A stretch of DNA of 9,260 bases, taken from contig JBBJOI010000068.1 in assembly GCA_037721555.1 (NCBI GenBank), positions 1-9,260 on the forward strand. The letters run 5' to 3'. This DNA comes from Gaiellasilicea sp037721555 (GTDB taxonomy: Bacteria; Actinomycetota; Thermoleophilia; Gaiellales; Gaiellaceae). Position 1 is the first letter of the stretch. Each line of letters starts with the position of its first letter. Below, in pieces: positions 1 through 6,522 of this stretch. The position numbers were made by a program, and so were the translations under genes. The notes under the pieces are model-generated. The model did not search any database and was not told the DNA's origin. It was given only the letters and a program-made list of their open reading frames with translations.

Positions 1-51
<51 letters not shown>

Positions 52-73
52 ACGAGAAAGGAAGAAGGGGGCT

Positions 74-100
74 CGTGGGGGAAACATGCTTTCCCCCACG
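74..100 (-). terminator. Probable terminator hairpin of the MoxR/DUF58/VWA operon
   Basis: Positions 74-84 and 90-100 form a perfect 11-bp stem (CGTGGGGGAAA with TTTCCCCCACG) around a 5-nt loop. It starts 26 nt past the stop codon of the exported-protein gene. On the minus strand it is followed by a pyrimidine-rich stretch (CCCCTTCTTCCTTTCTC) and not a pure T run, so intrinsic termination is likely but not textbook. The adjoining bases 52-73 hold no gene. Confidence 0.6.
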
Positions 101-125
101 GGAGCGAGCCGAAGGCACACGACCC

Positions 126-875
126 TCATGGATTGGGCCTCGCACACACGGCCTGAATCTGGACGCTCACGCGCAGCGCTGACACGGCGGCATCCGCCCG
201 AGCCCGGACCCGGATCCGCCTGCCGCGCACGGTGGCGGCCGACTCCACCTCCGACAGCTGACGCGCCGACGGCGCGCGACGTGTGTGGAATGCGATCGCG
301 TGCGCGGAGGAGACGAGACGCTCGTCGGGCCGGCAACCGTAGGAGACGACAGTGGGCCGCCCGGAGCGAACCGGGAACGAGCGCACCCGCAGGACGGTCG
401 GCTCCCCCGGGGCGGCGGAGGGGGCTGCGAGGGCGGAGGTGAGCGAGCGGGCCGGGGGGCGTGACGTTCGTCCCCGTCCGCCGCCTCCTCCGGGAATACA
501 GCCGAGCAGCGGCCTGAACGCGGTTGGCAGCGGCCGCCGCCCCGTCTCGGTCGCGGCGAAGACCGCTGCTGTCCGGGTCGTCACACCCGGACTCACCGGG
601 CCCCCCAGCGACCCTGCGAAGGAGACGTCGATGCTGCGGTGCGTCACCTCCGCGTCCAGGCCGCCGATGACCGAGCTCATGGGGCAAGACAGCTGGTAGA
701 GCGTCGCGACGCGATGACTGCCGCTCTGCGGCCGGATCTTGACCCACGGCCCCGCCACCGGAATGCAGACGAGCAGGCCGTTGCACTCGGTTCCGGCACG
801 CGCTGCAGGCTGGAGGCCGGGCACGGCGGCAGCTGCGACGGCGAGGACAGCCGCGACGATCAGGATTCGCCTCAC
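126..875 (-). CDS. Exported six-cysteine protein of unknown function, last gene of the MoxR operon
   Basis: A 249-residue protein with a clear Sec signal peptide: MRR, a hydrophobic Ala/Val-rich core (about residues 4-21), and a likely cut after ARA at residue 27. The mature part has six cysteines (C31, C37, C64, C126, C181, C244), an even number that would suit three disulfides outside the membrane. It starts with an ECNGLLVCIPVAGPWV segment that I associate with exported proteins of Thermoleophilia; the function is unknown. A glycine-rich linker (residues 129-135) separates two halves, and the C-terminal half is Arg-rich. There is no membrane anchor or catalytic motif that I recognise. The GTG start at 875 overlaps the VWA-gene stop in a GTGA tetramer, so translation is probably coupled. 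The position in the operon suggests it may be handled by the MoxR/VWA proteins, which is inference. Confidence 0.8.
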   Translation of the reverse strand: MRRILIVAAVLAVAAAAVPGLQPAARAGTECNGLLVCIPVAGPWVKIRPQSGSHRVATLYQLSCPMSSVIGGLDAEVTHRSIDVSFAGSLGGPVSPGVTTRTAAVFAATETGRRPLPTAFRPLLGCIPGGGGGRGRTSRPPARSLTSALAAPSAAPGEPTVLRVRSFPVRSGRPTVVSYGCRPDERLVSSAHAIAFHTRRAPSARQLSEVESAATVRGRRIRVRARADAAVSALRVSVQIQAVCARPNP

Positions 876-1834
876 GGAACCCTCCCGAAGACAACGGCGG
901 AGAAGCCGAGCGCGGCCAGCAGGAACGCAGCTCCCGCCCCCGCGAAGGCGGCCGTCAGCTCCCGATCCTCGGAGCGCCGGCCGATCCGCGAGCCGAGCTC
1001 CTCGTACACGGCGTCCAGGCTTGCTCCGTCGGGGGCGGCGTAGAAACGACCTCGGGTCAAGGACGAGATCTGGCGGAGCGTCGCCGGATCAGGAGGCACG
1101 GTCACGCGCTCGGTGAGGCCATCTGCCCTCGGAACCTCGACGACTCCCTGCTCGGTGCCGAGTGCCACGGTGTAGACAGGGATGCGGAACCGTTGCGCAC
1201 GCTGCGCAGCCTGCAGCGGCTGCAGCGTCCCCTGCGTCTGAGCACCGTCGGAGAGGACGAGGATCGCCGCGGGAGGCCGCTCGCCATCGCCCCGCTGGAT
1301 GCCCCTGGCGAGCTGGATCGCGCGTGCGATCCCGTCGCCGAGCGCTGTTCCCTCGCCCGGCCGTAACGCTGCAAGCGCGTCTTCGAAGACGCTTCGGTTG
1401 GCGGTCGCGGGTGCAACGACGTACGCCACGTCCCCGAACGACACCATCCCGATCCGGTACTGCTTCGGCACCTTCTGGGCGAAGGTGCGAATCGCCTTCT
1501 GGGCCGCTGCCAGCCGCGTCGGCTTGACATCCGTGGCCACCATCGAGCGCGATGTATCGATCGCGAGCACGATCGTCGCCTCTTCGCGCGGCACCGAGAC
1601 CGCGGCGTGCGGGCGGGCGAGACCGAGCACGAGAGCGGCGAGCGCAATCAGCATCAGCGCGAGCGGGAACAGGCGGCGCCAGCCAGGGCGAACCGGCAGG
1701 AGGTTCGGCACGAGCGCCGGGTTCGCAAAGCGCGCGGAGTCGCGCTCACGGCGACGCTCGAGCCACCACAGGACTCCCGCCGCGAGCGGCAGCAAGAGGA
1801 GCGCGACGAGGGCGATGGGCGCGGCAAAGCTCAC
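872..1834 (-). CDS. Membrane-anchored VWA-domain protein, BatA-like
   Basis: A 320-residue protein from a GTG at 1834. The frame stays open upstream to 1945, but that part overlaps the DUF58 gene and does not look like protein. The chosen start has GAGG eight bases upstream and gives the usual BatA-type N-terminus. Predicted membrane segments lie at about residues 5-24 and 55-73, with a third near the C-terminus (AFLLAALGFSAVVFG). Between the second and third is a von Willebrand factor A domain with a complete metal-ion-dependent adhesion site: D93-T-S95-R-S97, T162 and D195 in VLSDG. VWA proteins of this type usually partner MoxR ATPases and bind clients through the metal site. It follows the DUF58 stop by 10 nt and overlaps the exported-protein gene by 4 nt. 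It could equally be called BatB-like; no TPR repeats are present. Confidence 0.85.
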   Translation of the reverse strand: MSFAAPIALVALLLLPLAAGVLWWLERRRERDSARFANPALVPNLLPVRPGWRRLFPLALMLIALAALVLGLARPHAAVSVPREEATIVLAIDTSRSMVATDVKPTRLAAAQKAIRTFAQKVPKQYRIGMVSFGDVAYVVAPATANRSVFEDALAALRPGEGTALGDGIARAIQLARGIQRGDGERPPAAILVLSDGAQTQGTLQPLQAAQRAQRFRIPVYTVALGTEQGVVEVPRADGLTERVTVPPDPATLRQISSLTRGRFYAAPDGASLDAVYEELGSRIGRRSEDRELTAAFAGAGAAFLLAALGFSAVVFGRVP

Positions 1835-1844
1835 GCCGACAGCC

Positions 1845-2765
1845 TCACAGGGCTCCTCGACGCAGGAAGCCGGCCACGTTGCGCAACCAGTCTCCCTCCG
1901 TCGAGACGACGACGTGTCCCACGCCGAGCGCGCCGAGCTCGCCACGGACCTCTGCGCGCTCGGCGGCGGCCGCGGTGGCGAACCGCTCGCGCAGTCGTTT
2001 GTCGCGCGTGTTCACCCTGAGCTGGCGGCCGGTCTCGGGGTCGACGAGCCTGAGCTCACCGACACTCGGCAGCGTCTCTTCCCGGGGATCGCGCACCTCG
2101 ATCGCGATCACGTCGTGACCACCGGCGAGCCGCAACAGCGCGGGCCGCCAGTCGCGCGGACCGCGGAAGTCGGATACGACCGCAACCAGCGCGCGCTGCT
2201 GCGCCAGGCGTCCCACCAGGTGCAGCCCGTCGGCGAGCGTGCCGTCGCCTGCACCCGCCATCGGTGGCTCCTCGCGCAGCGCGAGCAGGAGCGAGAGCAT
2301 CCCCGTCCGCCCCTGCCGCGGCGGCACGGCGGTCTGCCGGGCCCCGCCGAAGGCGACGACTCCCAGCCGGTTGCCGCGCCGGCTTGCGAGATGTCCCAGC
2401 GCGAGACACACCCCCTCCGCCACGTCGGCCTTCCGGCGCTCGGCGGTGCCGAACGCCATGGAGGCAGAACCGTCCAGCACGATCCACGTCACGAGCACCC
2501 GCTCGGCCAGGTCAACGCGCACGTGCGGCTCGCCGGTTCGCGCAGTAACGTTCCACTCGATCCGGCGCACGTCGTCGCCCGGCACATACGCTCGGACCTG
2601 CGCGAGCTCCGTTCCGCGCCCGAGCACGGACGAGCGATGATCACCGGCGAGCATCCCCTCGACCCGCCGGCGAACGGCGAGGTCGAGCGACCGCAGCAAC
2701 ACCTCCGGCAGCGGCCCCGGGCCGGGGCGATCAGGCGTGCGAAGCTTGGCGTTGGGTGCTGTCAA
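1845..2765 (-). CDS. DUF58 domain protein
   Basis: A 306-residue soluble protein with the DUF58 signature: GRGTEL, then YVPGDDVRRIEWNVTAR around residues 49-76. A VWA-like fold follows, with the metal-site motif D98-G-S100-A-S102 and a later VVSDFR aspartate. No signal peptide or membrane segment is seen. The start is inferred as TTG at 2765, which overlaps the MoxR stop in a TTGA tetramer; the frame runs open to 3029, but that part is Arg-rich antisense-like sequence inside the MoxR gene. A GGGGCG stretch lies just upstream. DUF58 genes very commonly sit directly after moxR and before BatA-type VWA genes, exactly as here, and probably work with the ATPase in assembling or activating other proteins. 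The biochemical role is unknown. Confidence 0.85.
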   Translation of the reverse strand: MTAPNAKLRTPDRPGPGPLPEVLLRSLDLAVRRRVEGMLAGDHRSSVLGRGTELAQVRAYVPGDDVRRIEWNVTARTGEPHVRVDLAERVLVTWIVLDGSASMAFGTAERRKADVAEGVCLALGHLASRRGNRLGVVAFGGARQTAVPPRQGRTGMLSLLLALREEPPMAGAGDGTLADGLHLVGRLAQQRALVAVVSDFRGPRDWRPALLRLAGGHDVIAIEVRDPREETLPSVGELRLVDPETGRQLRVNTRDKRLRERFATAAAAERAEVRGELGALGVGHVVVSTEGDWLRNVAGFLRRGAL

Positions 2766-3760
2766 GCCGCTGCAGCGCCCCGACGCAGGTCGAGCTCCGG
2801 CACCGCGACGGCCTCGATCACGGCGTCCAGGATCCGGTCGGCAGGCACCTCTTCCGCCAGCGCCTGGTAGCTGAGCACGAGCCGGTGGCGGAACGCGTCC
2901 TTCGCGAGCGCGGCGACGTCTTCGAGTGTGACGTAGTCGCGATCGCGCAGAAGCGCGAGCGCCCGTCCTGCGTGAACGAGGCTGATCGGCCCGCGCGGGC
3001 TTGCCCCGTACGCGACGTAGGGCGCCCACCGCTCGAGGCCGTGGGCCGCGGGCTCGCGAGTCGCCGTCGCCAGACGGACCGTGTAGCTCACGATCGCGGG
3101 ATCTACGTACACCTTGGTGACGGCGCGCTGGAGCTCGCTGAGCCGCTCGAGGTCGAGCACGCGCCGGAGCTCGGGTGGTGCCTCGAGCGACCGCTGCACG
3201 ACGGTGAGCTCCTCGTCGTGCTGCGGGTACCCGACGAGGATCTTCAGCATGAAGCGGTCGATCTGCGCCTCGGGGAGCGGGTACGTGCCCTCGGACTCGA
3301 TGGGGTTCTGAGTTGCCATCACGAGGAAGGGGTCGGGCACCGGGTGCGTCGTCTTGCCGATCGTCACCTGCCGCTCCTGCATCACCTCGAGTAGGGCTGA
3401 CTGCACCTTCGCCGGCGCGCGGTTGATCTCGTCGGCGAGCAGGAAGTTGCAGAACACGGGGCCGAACTCGGTGTCGAAGGTCTGCGACCCGGGGCGGTAC
3501 ACGCGCGTCCCGACGAGGTCTGACGGCACGAGGTCGGGCGTGAACTGGATGCGCTGGAAGCTCCCGCCGAGGACGTCCGCTGTCGTCTTGATCGTCAGGG
3601 TCTTCGCGAGCCCTGGGACGCCTTCGATCAGAAGGTGACCACCCGCCAGCAGGCAGACGAGCACCCGCTCGAGCATCTCGTCCTGGCCGGCGATCACGCG
3701 CCGGATCTCGTAGAGGGCGGACTCGAGCAGCTCCCTCGAGCCGGACCTGTTCTCTTCCAT
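2762..3760 (-). CDS. MoxR-family AAA+ ATPase
   Basis: A 332-residue cytoplasmic ATPase. Walker A is GVPGLAKT at residues 47-54 (K53). Walker B is FLLADE at 106-111, followed by INRAPAKVQSALLEVMQE. Sensor 1 is ATQNP at 149-153. The order, the conserved IQFTPDLVPSDLVG segment at 71-84 and the length are those of MoxR proteins, which act as chaperone-like ATPases that mature or load cofactors into partner proteins. The ATG at 3760 is preferred over the upstream in-frame start at 3832 because AAGGGAG (3766-3772) lies five bases before it and similarity begins there. It is first in a minus-strand operon with the DUF58, VWA and exported-protein genes, and is transcribed away from the two-component genes. 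Confidence 0.93.
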   Translation of the reverse strand: MEENRSGSRELLESALYEIRRVIAGQDEMLERVLVCLLAGGHLLIEGVPGLAKTLTIKTTADVLGGSFQRIQFTPDLVPSDLVGTRVYRPGSQTFDTEFGPVFCNFLLADEINRAPAKVQSALLEVMQERQVTIGKTTHPVPDPFLVMATQNPIESEGTYPLPEAQIDRFMLKILVGYPQHDEELTVVQRSLEAPPELRRVLDLERLSELQRAVTKVYVDPAIVSYTVRLATATREPAAHGLERWAPYVAYGASPRGPISLVHAGRALALLRDRDYVTLEDVAALAKDAFRHRLVLSYQALAEEVPADRILDAVIEAVAVPELDLRRGAAAA

Positions 3761-3905
3761 GGAGGCTCCCTTTCGCAGTTTGCGTCTCACCGAGTGAAGC
3801 AGGTCAGCGGTAAAGCGCCGATAAAGGATCACGGGGCCGCGAAGCCGCCTCTTCAGGGGCTGCCAGATCGGATTCCGTCGATCTGCTGCAAACTACGCAT
3901 GGCCG
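3761..3905. promoter_or_regulatory. Divergent intergenic control region between moxR and the response regulator
   Basis: About 145 nt separate the moxR ATG (minus) from the canonical regulator ATG at 3906 (plus), so promoters for both operons should lie here. The moxR ribosome-binding site is at 3766-3772. I find no convincing sigma-70-type -35/-10 pair on either strand. The plus-strand gene has no clear Shine-Dalgarno before 3906, so a short or absent leader is possible. A 7-bp inverted repeat lies at 3864-3885. Confidence 0.5.
3864..3885. repeat. Inverted repeat, candidate operator
   Basis: CAGATCG at 3864-3870 and CGATCTG at 3879-3885 are perfect reverse complements separated by 8 nt. The element is centred about 31 nt upstream of the ATG at 3906 and about 114 nt upstream of moxR. 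It could be an operator for a dimeric regulator or a hairpin in the leader RNA. OmpR-family regulators more often bind direct repeats, so autoregulation is only a guess. Confidence 0.4.
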
Positions 3906-3929
3906 ATGCGTGTGCTGGTGGTCGAATGA
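3906..3929 (+). other. Frameshifted canonical start of the response regulator
   Basis: The ATG at 3906 encodes MRVLVVE and then hits TGA at 3927-3929. MRVLVVEDE is the usual first strand and acidic pair of an OmpR-family receiver. The following frame continues directly with EQDLADAIARGL. Adding two bases (GAATGAG restored to GAAGATGAG) would join both parts as MRVLVVEDEQDLADAI. The intact gene would therefore start here, and the present sequence has a 2-nt deletion relative to it. Confidence 0.8.
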
Positions 3930-4596
3930 GCAGGATCTCGCGGACGCGATCGCACGCGGGCTGCGGCGGGAGGGCTACGCGGTCGACGTGTCGCACGCGG
4001 GCGACGACGCGCTCGTCAAGGCAAGCACCTACCCCTACGATCTGATCTGCCTCGACCTCAACCTCCCGCGGCTCGACGGCCGCGAGGTATGCAGGCGCAT
4101 CCGGGGGGCCGACCGGCGTGACGGTCTCAGCCAGCCGAGGATCCTGATGCTCTCGGCGCGCAGCGGGCTCGACGACCGCGTCGACGGCCTGGACGACGGT
4201 GCGGATGACTATCTCGTGAAGCCGTTCGAGCTGAGCGAGCTGGCGGCGCGGGTGCGCGCCCTCCTCCGGCGGCCGGGCGAGGCGGCGGACGGCCGCCTCA
4301 GCGTCGGCGCGCTGGAGCTCGACCCGGCCCGCCACGTGGCCACGTTCGGCGGCGAGCTGCTCAACCTGACTCCCAAGGAGTTCTCCCTCCTGCGCTACTT
4401 CATGTCGCGGCCCGGAGCCGCTCTGTCGGAGTTCGACCTGCTCACTCATGTCTGGGACGAGAACGCCAATCCCCTGACCCGAACCGTGCGCGTCACGGTG
4501 ATGACGCTCCGGCGGAAGCTGGCAGCCGCCGGAGGAAGGGCGCAGCCGGTCGAGACGGTTCCAGGCGTCGGGTACCGGCTGCGGGACGAGGCGTGA
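3910..4596 (+). CDS. OmpR-family response regulator with frameshifted N-terminus
   Basis: The open frame from GTG 3910 gives 228 residues. The receiver domain spans roughly residues 7-118, with phospho-acceptor D49 (in CLDLNLP), the switch residue S82, and K104 in YLVKPF. A winged-helix DNA-binding domain spans about 129-226 (LTPKEFSLLRYF, TVRVTVMTLRRKL, VETVPGVGYRL). As written the protein begins MCWWSNEQ, which destroys the first strand and removes the acidic Mg-binding pair; the real start is almost certainly the ATG at 3906 in another frame. Either the sequence carries a 2-base error or the gene is damaged. The rest of the protein shows no decay, which favours an error or a very recent mutation. 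Its GTGA overlap with the histidine kinase gene indicates co-translation with its cognate sensor. Target genes are unknown. Confidence 0.9.
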   Translation: MCWWSNEQDLADAIARGLRREGYAVDVSHAGDDALVKASTYPYDLICLDLNLPRLDGREVCRRIRGADRRDGLSQPRILMLSARSGLDDRVDGLDDGADDYLVKPFELSELAARVRALLRRPGEAADGRLSVGALELDPARHVATFGGELLNLTPKEFSLLRYFMSRPGAALSEFDLLTHVWDENANPLTRTVRVTVMTLRRKLAAAGGRAQPVETVPGVGYRLRDEA

Positions 4597-5783
4597 CCCT
4601 CGGGGTTCCCGCGTGGTCTCGCTCGGCCCGCGTCCGCCTGACGGTTCTCTACTCGACACTGCTCTTCGCGCTCGCCGCACTCGTCGTCGGCGGCCTCTAC
4701 CTCGGCCTCTCGCTCTCCCTCAGGGACGAGCCGCTCTCGCAGGGCGCAGCAATTCGCGCGACCGTCCCTGTCAACGACGGTGGCGATCAGGTCGAGCGCA
4801 CCTTCGTCGAGGCGGCGGCCTTCGAGCGGCAGGTCAACGAGCACACCCTGCGCAACCTGCGCCGGTTCTCGATCGGTGCACTGCTCGGGCTCTTTGGGAT
4901 CAGCCTCGCGCTCGGCTGGGTGATCGCGGGCCGTGTGCTCGCGCCGATCGCGCGCATCACCACAGTCGCCCAGGAGATCCAGGCCTCGCAGCTGTCCCGT
5001 CGGATCGGGCTGCGCGGGCCGGACGACGAGCTGCGCAGGCTCGCGGACACCTTCGACTCGATGCTGGAGCGCCTCGACGAGGCCTTCGCGTCGCAACGGC
5101 GGTTCGTGGCCGATGCCTCGCACGAGCTGCGAACGCCGCTCGCGATCATTCAGGCGAACCTCGAGCTCGCGCTCTCCGAGACGGAGACGCCCGACGGCAG
5201 CCGCGACGAGGCGGCGGTCGTGATCGACCGCGCGCTGCGCCGCATGACCCGGCTGACGGACGATCTGCTCGCCCTCGCGCGGCTCGAGTCTCCCGAGATG
5301 GTGCACGAGCCGTTCCCGGCGCGTGAGCTGGTCGAGGAGAGCCGAGCCGAGTTCGCGAGCGTTGCCGCCGCGCGCGCAATCGAGCTCGACGCAATCGCTC
5401 CCGAGCGGCTGGAGCTGGACGGCGACCGCGAGGCGCTTCGGCGGGCGCTCGCAAACCTGCTCGACAATGCCCTGCGTCATACACCCACCGGCTCCAAAGT
5501 GACGATCTCCGTGCGGGCGGCAGCGGCCGGGATCCTGCTCGAGGTCACGGACGAGGGGCCGGGCCTCGATGCCGCGGAGCAGGAAAAGGTGTTCGAGCGC
5601 TTCTGGCGGGCCGACGGAGCCCGCGGACGCAACGGGGGCGGCAGCGGGCTCGGCCTCGCCATCGTCAAGCGCATCGCCGAGGCGCACGGCGGCTCGGTCT
5701 CGATCAGCTCGAACCCGGGTGAGGGAGCGACCTTCGCGCTCGAGCTTCCCGTTCGGCAGATGCCGCTACGCGGCACCGGCTGA
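4593..5783 (+). CDS. Sensor histidine kinase, cognate partner of the upstream response regulator
   Basis: A 396-residue inner-membrane kinase with two transmembrane helices (about residues 16-38 and 92-113) around a short extracytoplasmic segment of roughly 50 residues. A HAMP linker follows (about 114-166), then the HisKA dimerisation domain with FVADASHELRTP and phospho-acceptor H177. The catalytic domain is complete: N box ANLLDNALRHT (287-297), G1 box DEGPG (320-324), F box VFERFWRAD (333-341) and G2 box GGGSGLGL (348-355). It should autophosphorylate on H177 and pass phosphate to D49 of the regulator. The small sensor loop has no recognisable ligand fold, so the signal is unknown. The GTG start at 4593 overlaps the regulator stop by 4 nt, with GACGAGG just upstream; the stop shares its final A with the mutY ATG. 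Confidence 0.93.
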   Translation: MTLGVPAWSRSARVRLTVLYSTLLFALAALVVGGLYLGLSLSLRDEPLSQGAAIRATVPVNDGGDQVERTFVEAAAFERQVNEHTLRNLRRFSIGALLGLFGISLALGWVIAGRVLAPIARITTVAQEIQASQLSRRIGLRGPDDELRRLADTFDSMLERLDEAFASQRRFVADASHELRTPLAIIQANLELALSETETPDGSRDEAAVVIDRALRRMTRLTDDLLALARLESPEMVHEPFPARELVEESRAEFASVAAARAIELDAIAPERLELDGDREALRRALANLLDNALRHTPTGSKVTISVRAAAAGILLEVTDEGPGLDAAEQEKVFERFWRADGARGRNGGGSGLGLAIVKRIAEAHGGSVSISSNPGEGATFALELPVRQMPLRGTG

Positions 5784-6508
5784 TGGAAGAGCAGCTTCTG
5801 GCCTGGTTCCAGGAGCACGGGCGCGACCTGCCGTGGCGACGCACGCGTGATCCCTACGCGATCCTCGTCTCCGAGGTGATGCTCCAGCAGACGCAGGTGG
5901 ATCGTGTGCTGCCGCGCTATCTCCGCTGGCTCGAGCGCTGGCCGACCCCCGCCGCGCTCGCAGCCGCCGCACCGGCTGACGTGATCCGAGAATGGCAGGG
6001 GCTCGGCTACAACCGGCGCGCCATCAACCTCTACCGGGCCTCGCAGGCCGTGGCGGCCGGCATCTGGCCCGAAGACCTCACAGAACTGCCGGGAGTCGGG
6101 CCCTATACGGCCGCAGCGATCCGGAACCAGGCCTTCGACGAGCCTGTGCTGCCGGTCGACACGAACGTCGCCCGGATCCAGGAGCGCACCGGTCACGCGT
6201 TCGGGCCGGGTGCCTTACAGGCGCTCTTCGACCTCGGCGCGACCATCTGCCTGGCGCGGGTGCCACGGTGCGGAATCTGCCCGCTGGCGCAGCGCTGCCC
6301 CTCGCGCGGAAAGCGGTACGAGCCACTGCGGAAGCAGTCCCGCTTCGAGGGCTCGTTCAGGCAGCGTCGCGCGGCGCTGCTCCGACTCGTGGCGGAGGAG
6401 GCGCGCCCCCGGGAGACGCTCGACCTCGAGGCTGTCGACTCATTGCTTCGGGACGGGCTCGTGGAGTGCGACGGCCTGCTCGTCCGTCTGCCGGCCCGAG
6501 TCATTTGA
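5783..6508 (+). CDS. mutY: A/G-specific adenine DNA glycosylase MutY, short form
   Basis: A 241-residue base-excision repair enzyme that should remove adenine paired with 8-oxoguanine. It carries the MutY catalytic glutamate E31 in SEVMLQQTQV, the helix-hairpin-helix LPGVGPYTAAAI (102-113), catalytic D126 in PVDTNVAR, and a [4Fe-4S] cluster motif C156-x6-C163-x2-C166-x5-C172. The glutamate in SEVMLQQTQV distinguishes MutY from endonuclease III. Two oddities: the stretch from D126 to C156 is 30 residues, against 54 in E. coli MutY, and there is no full C-terminal NUDIX-like domain, only about 70 residues (RFEGSFRQRRAALL and after). The start ATG shares one base with the kinase stop (TGATG), so it is probably translated by re-initiation. 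A role linked to the two-component genes is not evident. Confidence 0.9.
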   Translation: MEEQLLAWFQEHGRDLPWRRTRDPYAILVSEVMLQQTQVDRVLPRYLRWLERWPTPAALAAAAPADVIREWQGLGYNRRAINLYRASQAVAAGIWPEDLTELPGVGPYTAAAIRNQAFDEPVLPVDTNVARIQERTGHAFGPGALQALFDLGATICLARVPRCGICPLAQRCPSRGKRYEPLRKQSRFEGSFRQRRAALLRLVAEEARPRETLDLEAVDSLLRDGLVECDGLLVRLPARVI

Positions 6509-6518
6509 CTCGGGTTTT
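6495..6518 (+). terminator. Intrinsic terminator of the two-component/mutY operon
   Basis: CCCGAGTC (6495-6502) pairs perfectly with GACTCGGG (6507-6514) around a 4-nt ATTT loop and is followed by TTTT (6515-6518). The mutY TGA (6506-6508) spans the loop and the start of the 3' arm, so the last codons and the terminator share sequence. The opposite strand has no T run after the stem, so it should be a good terminator only for the plus strand. Confidence 0.88.
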
Positions 6519-6522
6519 ACGC

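Noticed and set aside
86..699. Plus-strand open frames opposite the exported-protein gene
   Set aside because: Arg-rich, low-complexity products without motifs; the first starts inside the terminator hairpin. The minus frame has a signal peptide and a spaced cysteine pattern.
2714..2728. GCCCCG-GGC-CGGGGC hairpin near the DUF58 start
   Set aside because: It lies in codons for a Pro/Gly-rich segment (RPGPGPLP) and is explained by GC-rich codon choice.
1299..2870. 523-codon plus-strand open frame
   Set aside because: It is antisense to the VWA and DUF58 genes, whose minus-strand products carry intact MIDAS and PGDD motifs. Its product is Arg/Pro/His-rich with no motif; long antisense frames are expected at this GC content.
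3761..3832. N-terminal extension of MoxR to 3832
   Set aside because: The added residues are not MoxR-like and a strong ribosome-binding site precedes the ATG at 3760.
3906..3932. Programmed +1 frameshift in the response regulator
   Set aside because: A +1 slip at GAA-TGA would join the frames, but GAA-decoding tRNA re-pairs poorly on AAT, no stimulatory site is evident, and such control is not known in this family. A 2-nt deletion is simpler.
4446..5687. 413-codon minus-strand open frame
   Set aside because: It is antisense to the histidine kinase, which has every catalytic box in the plus frame.
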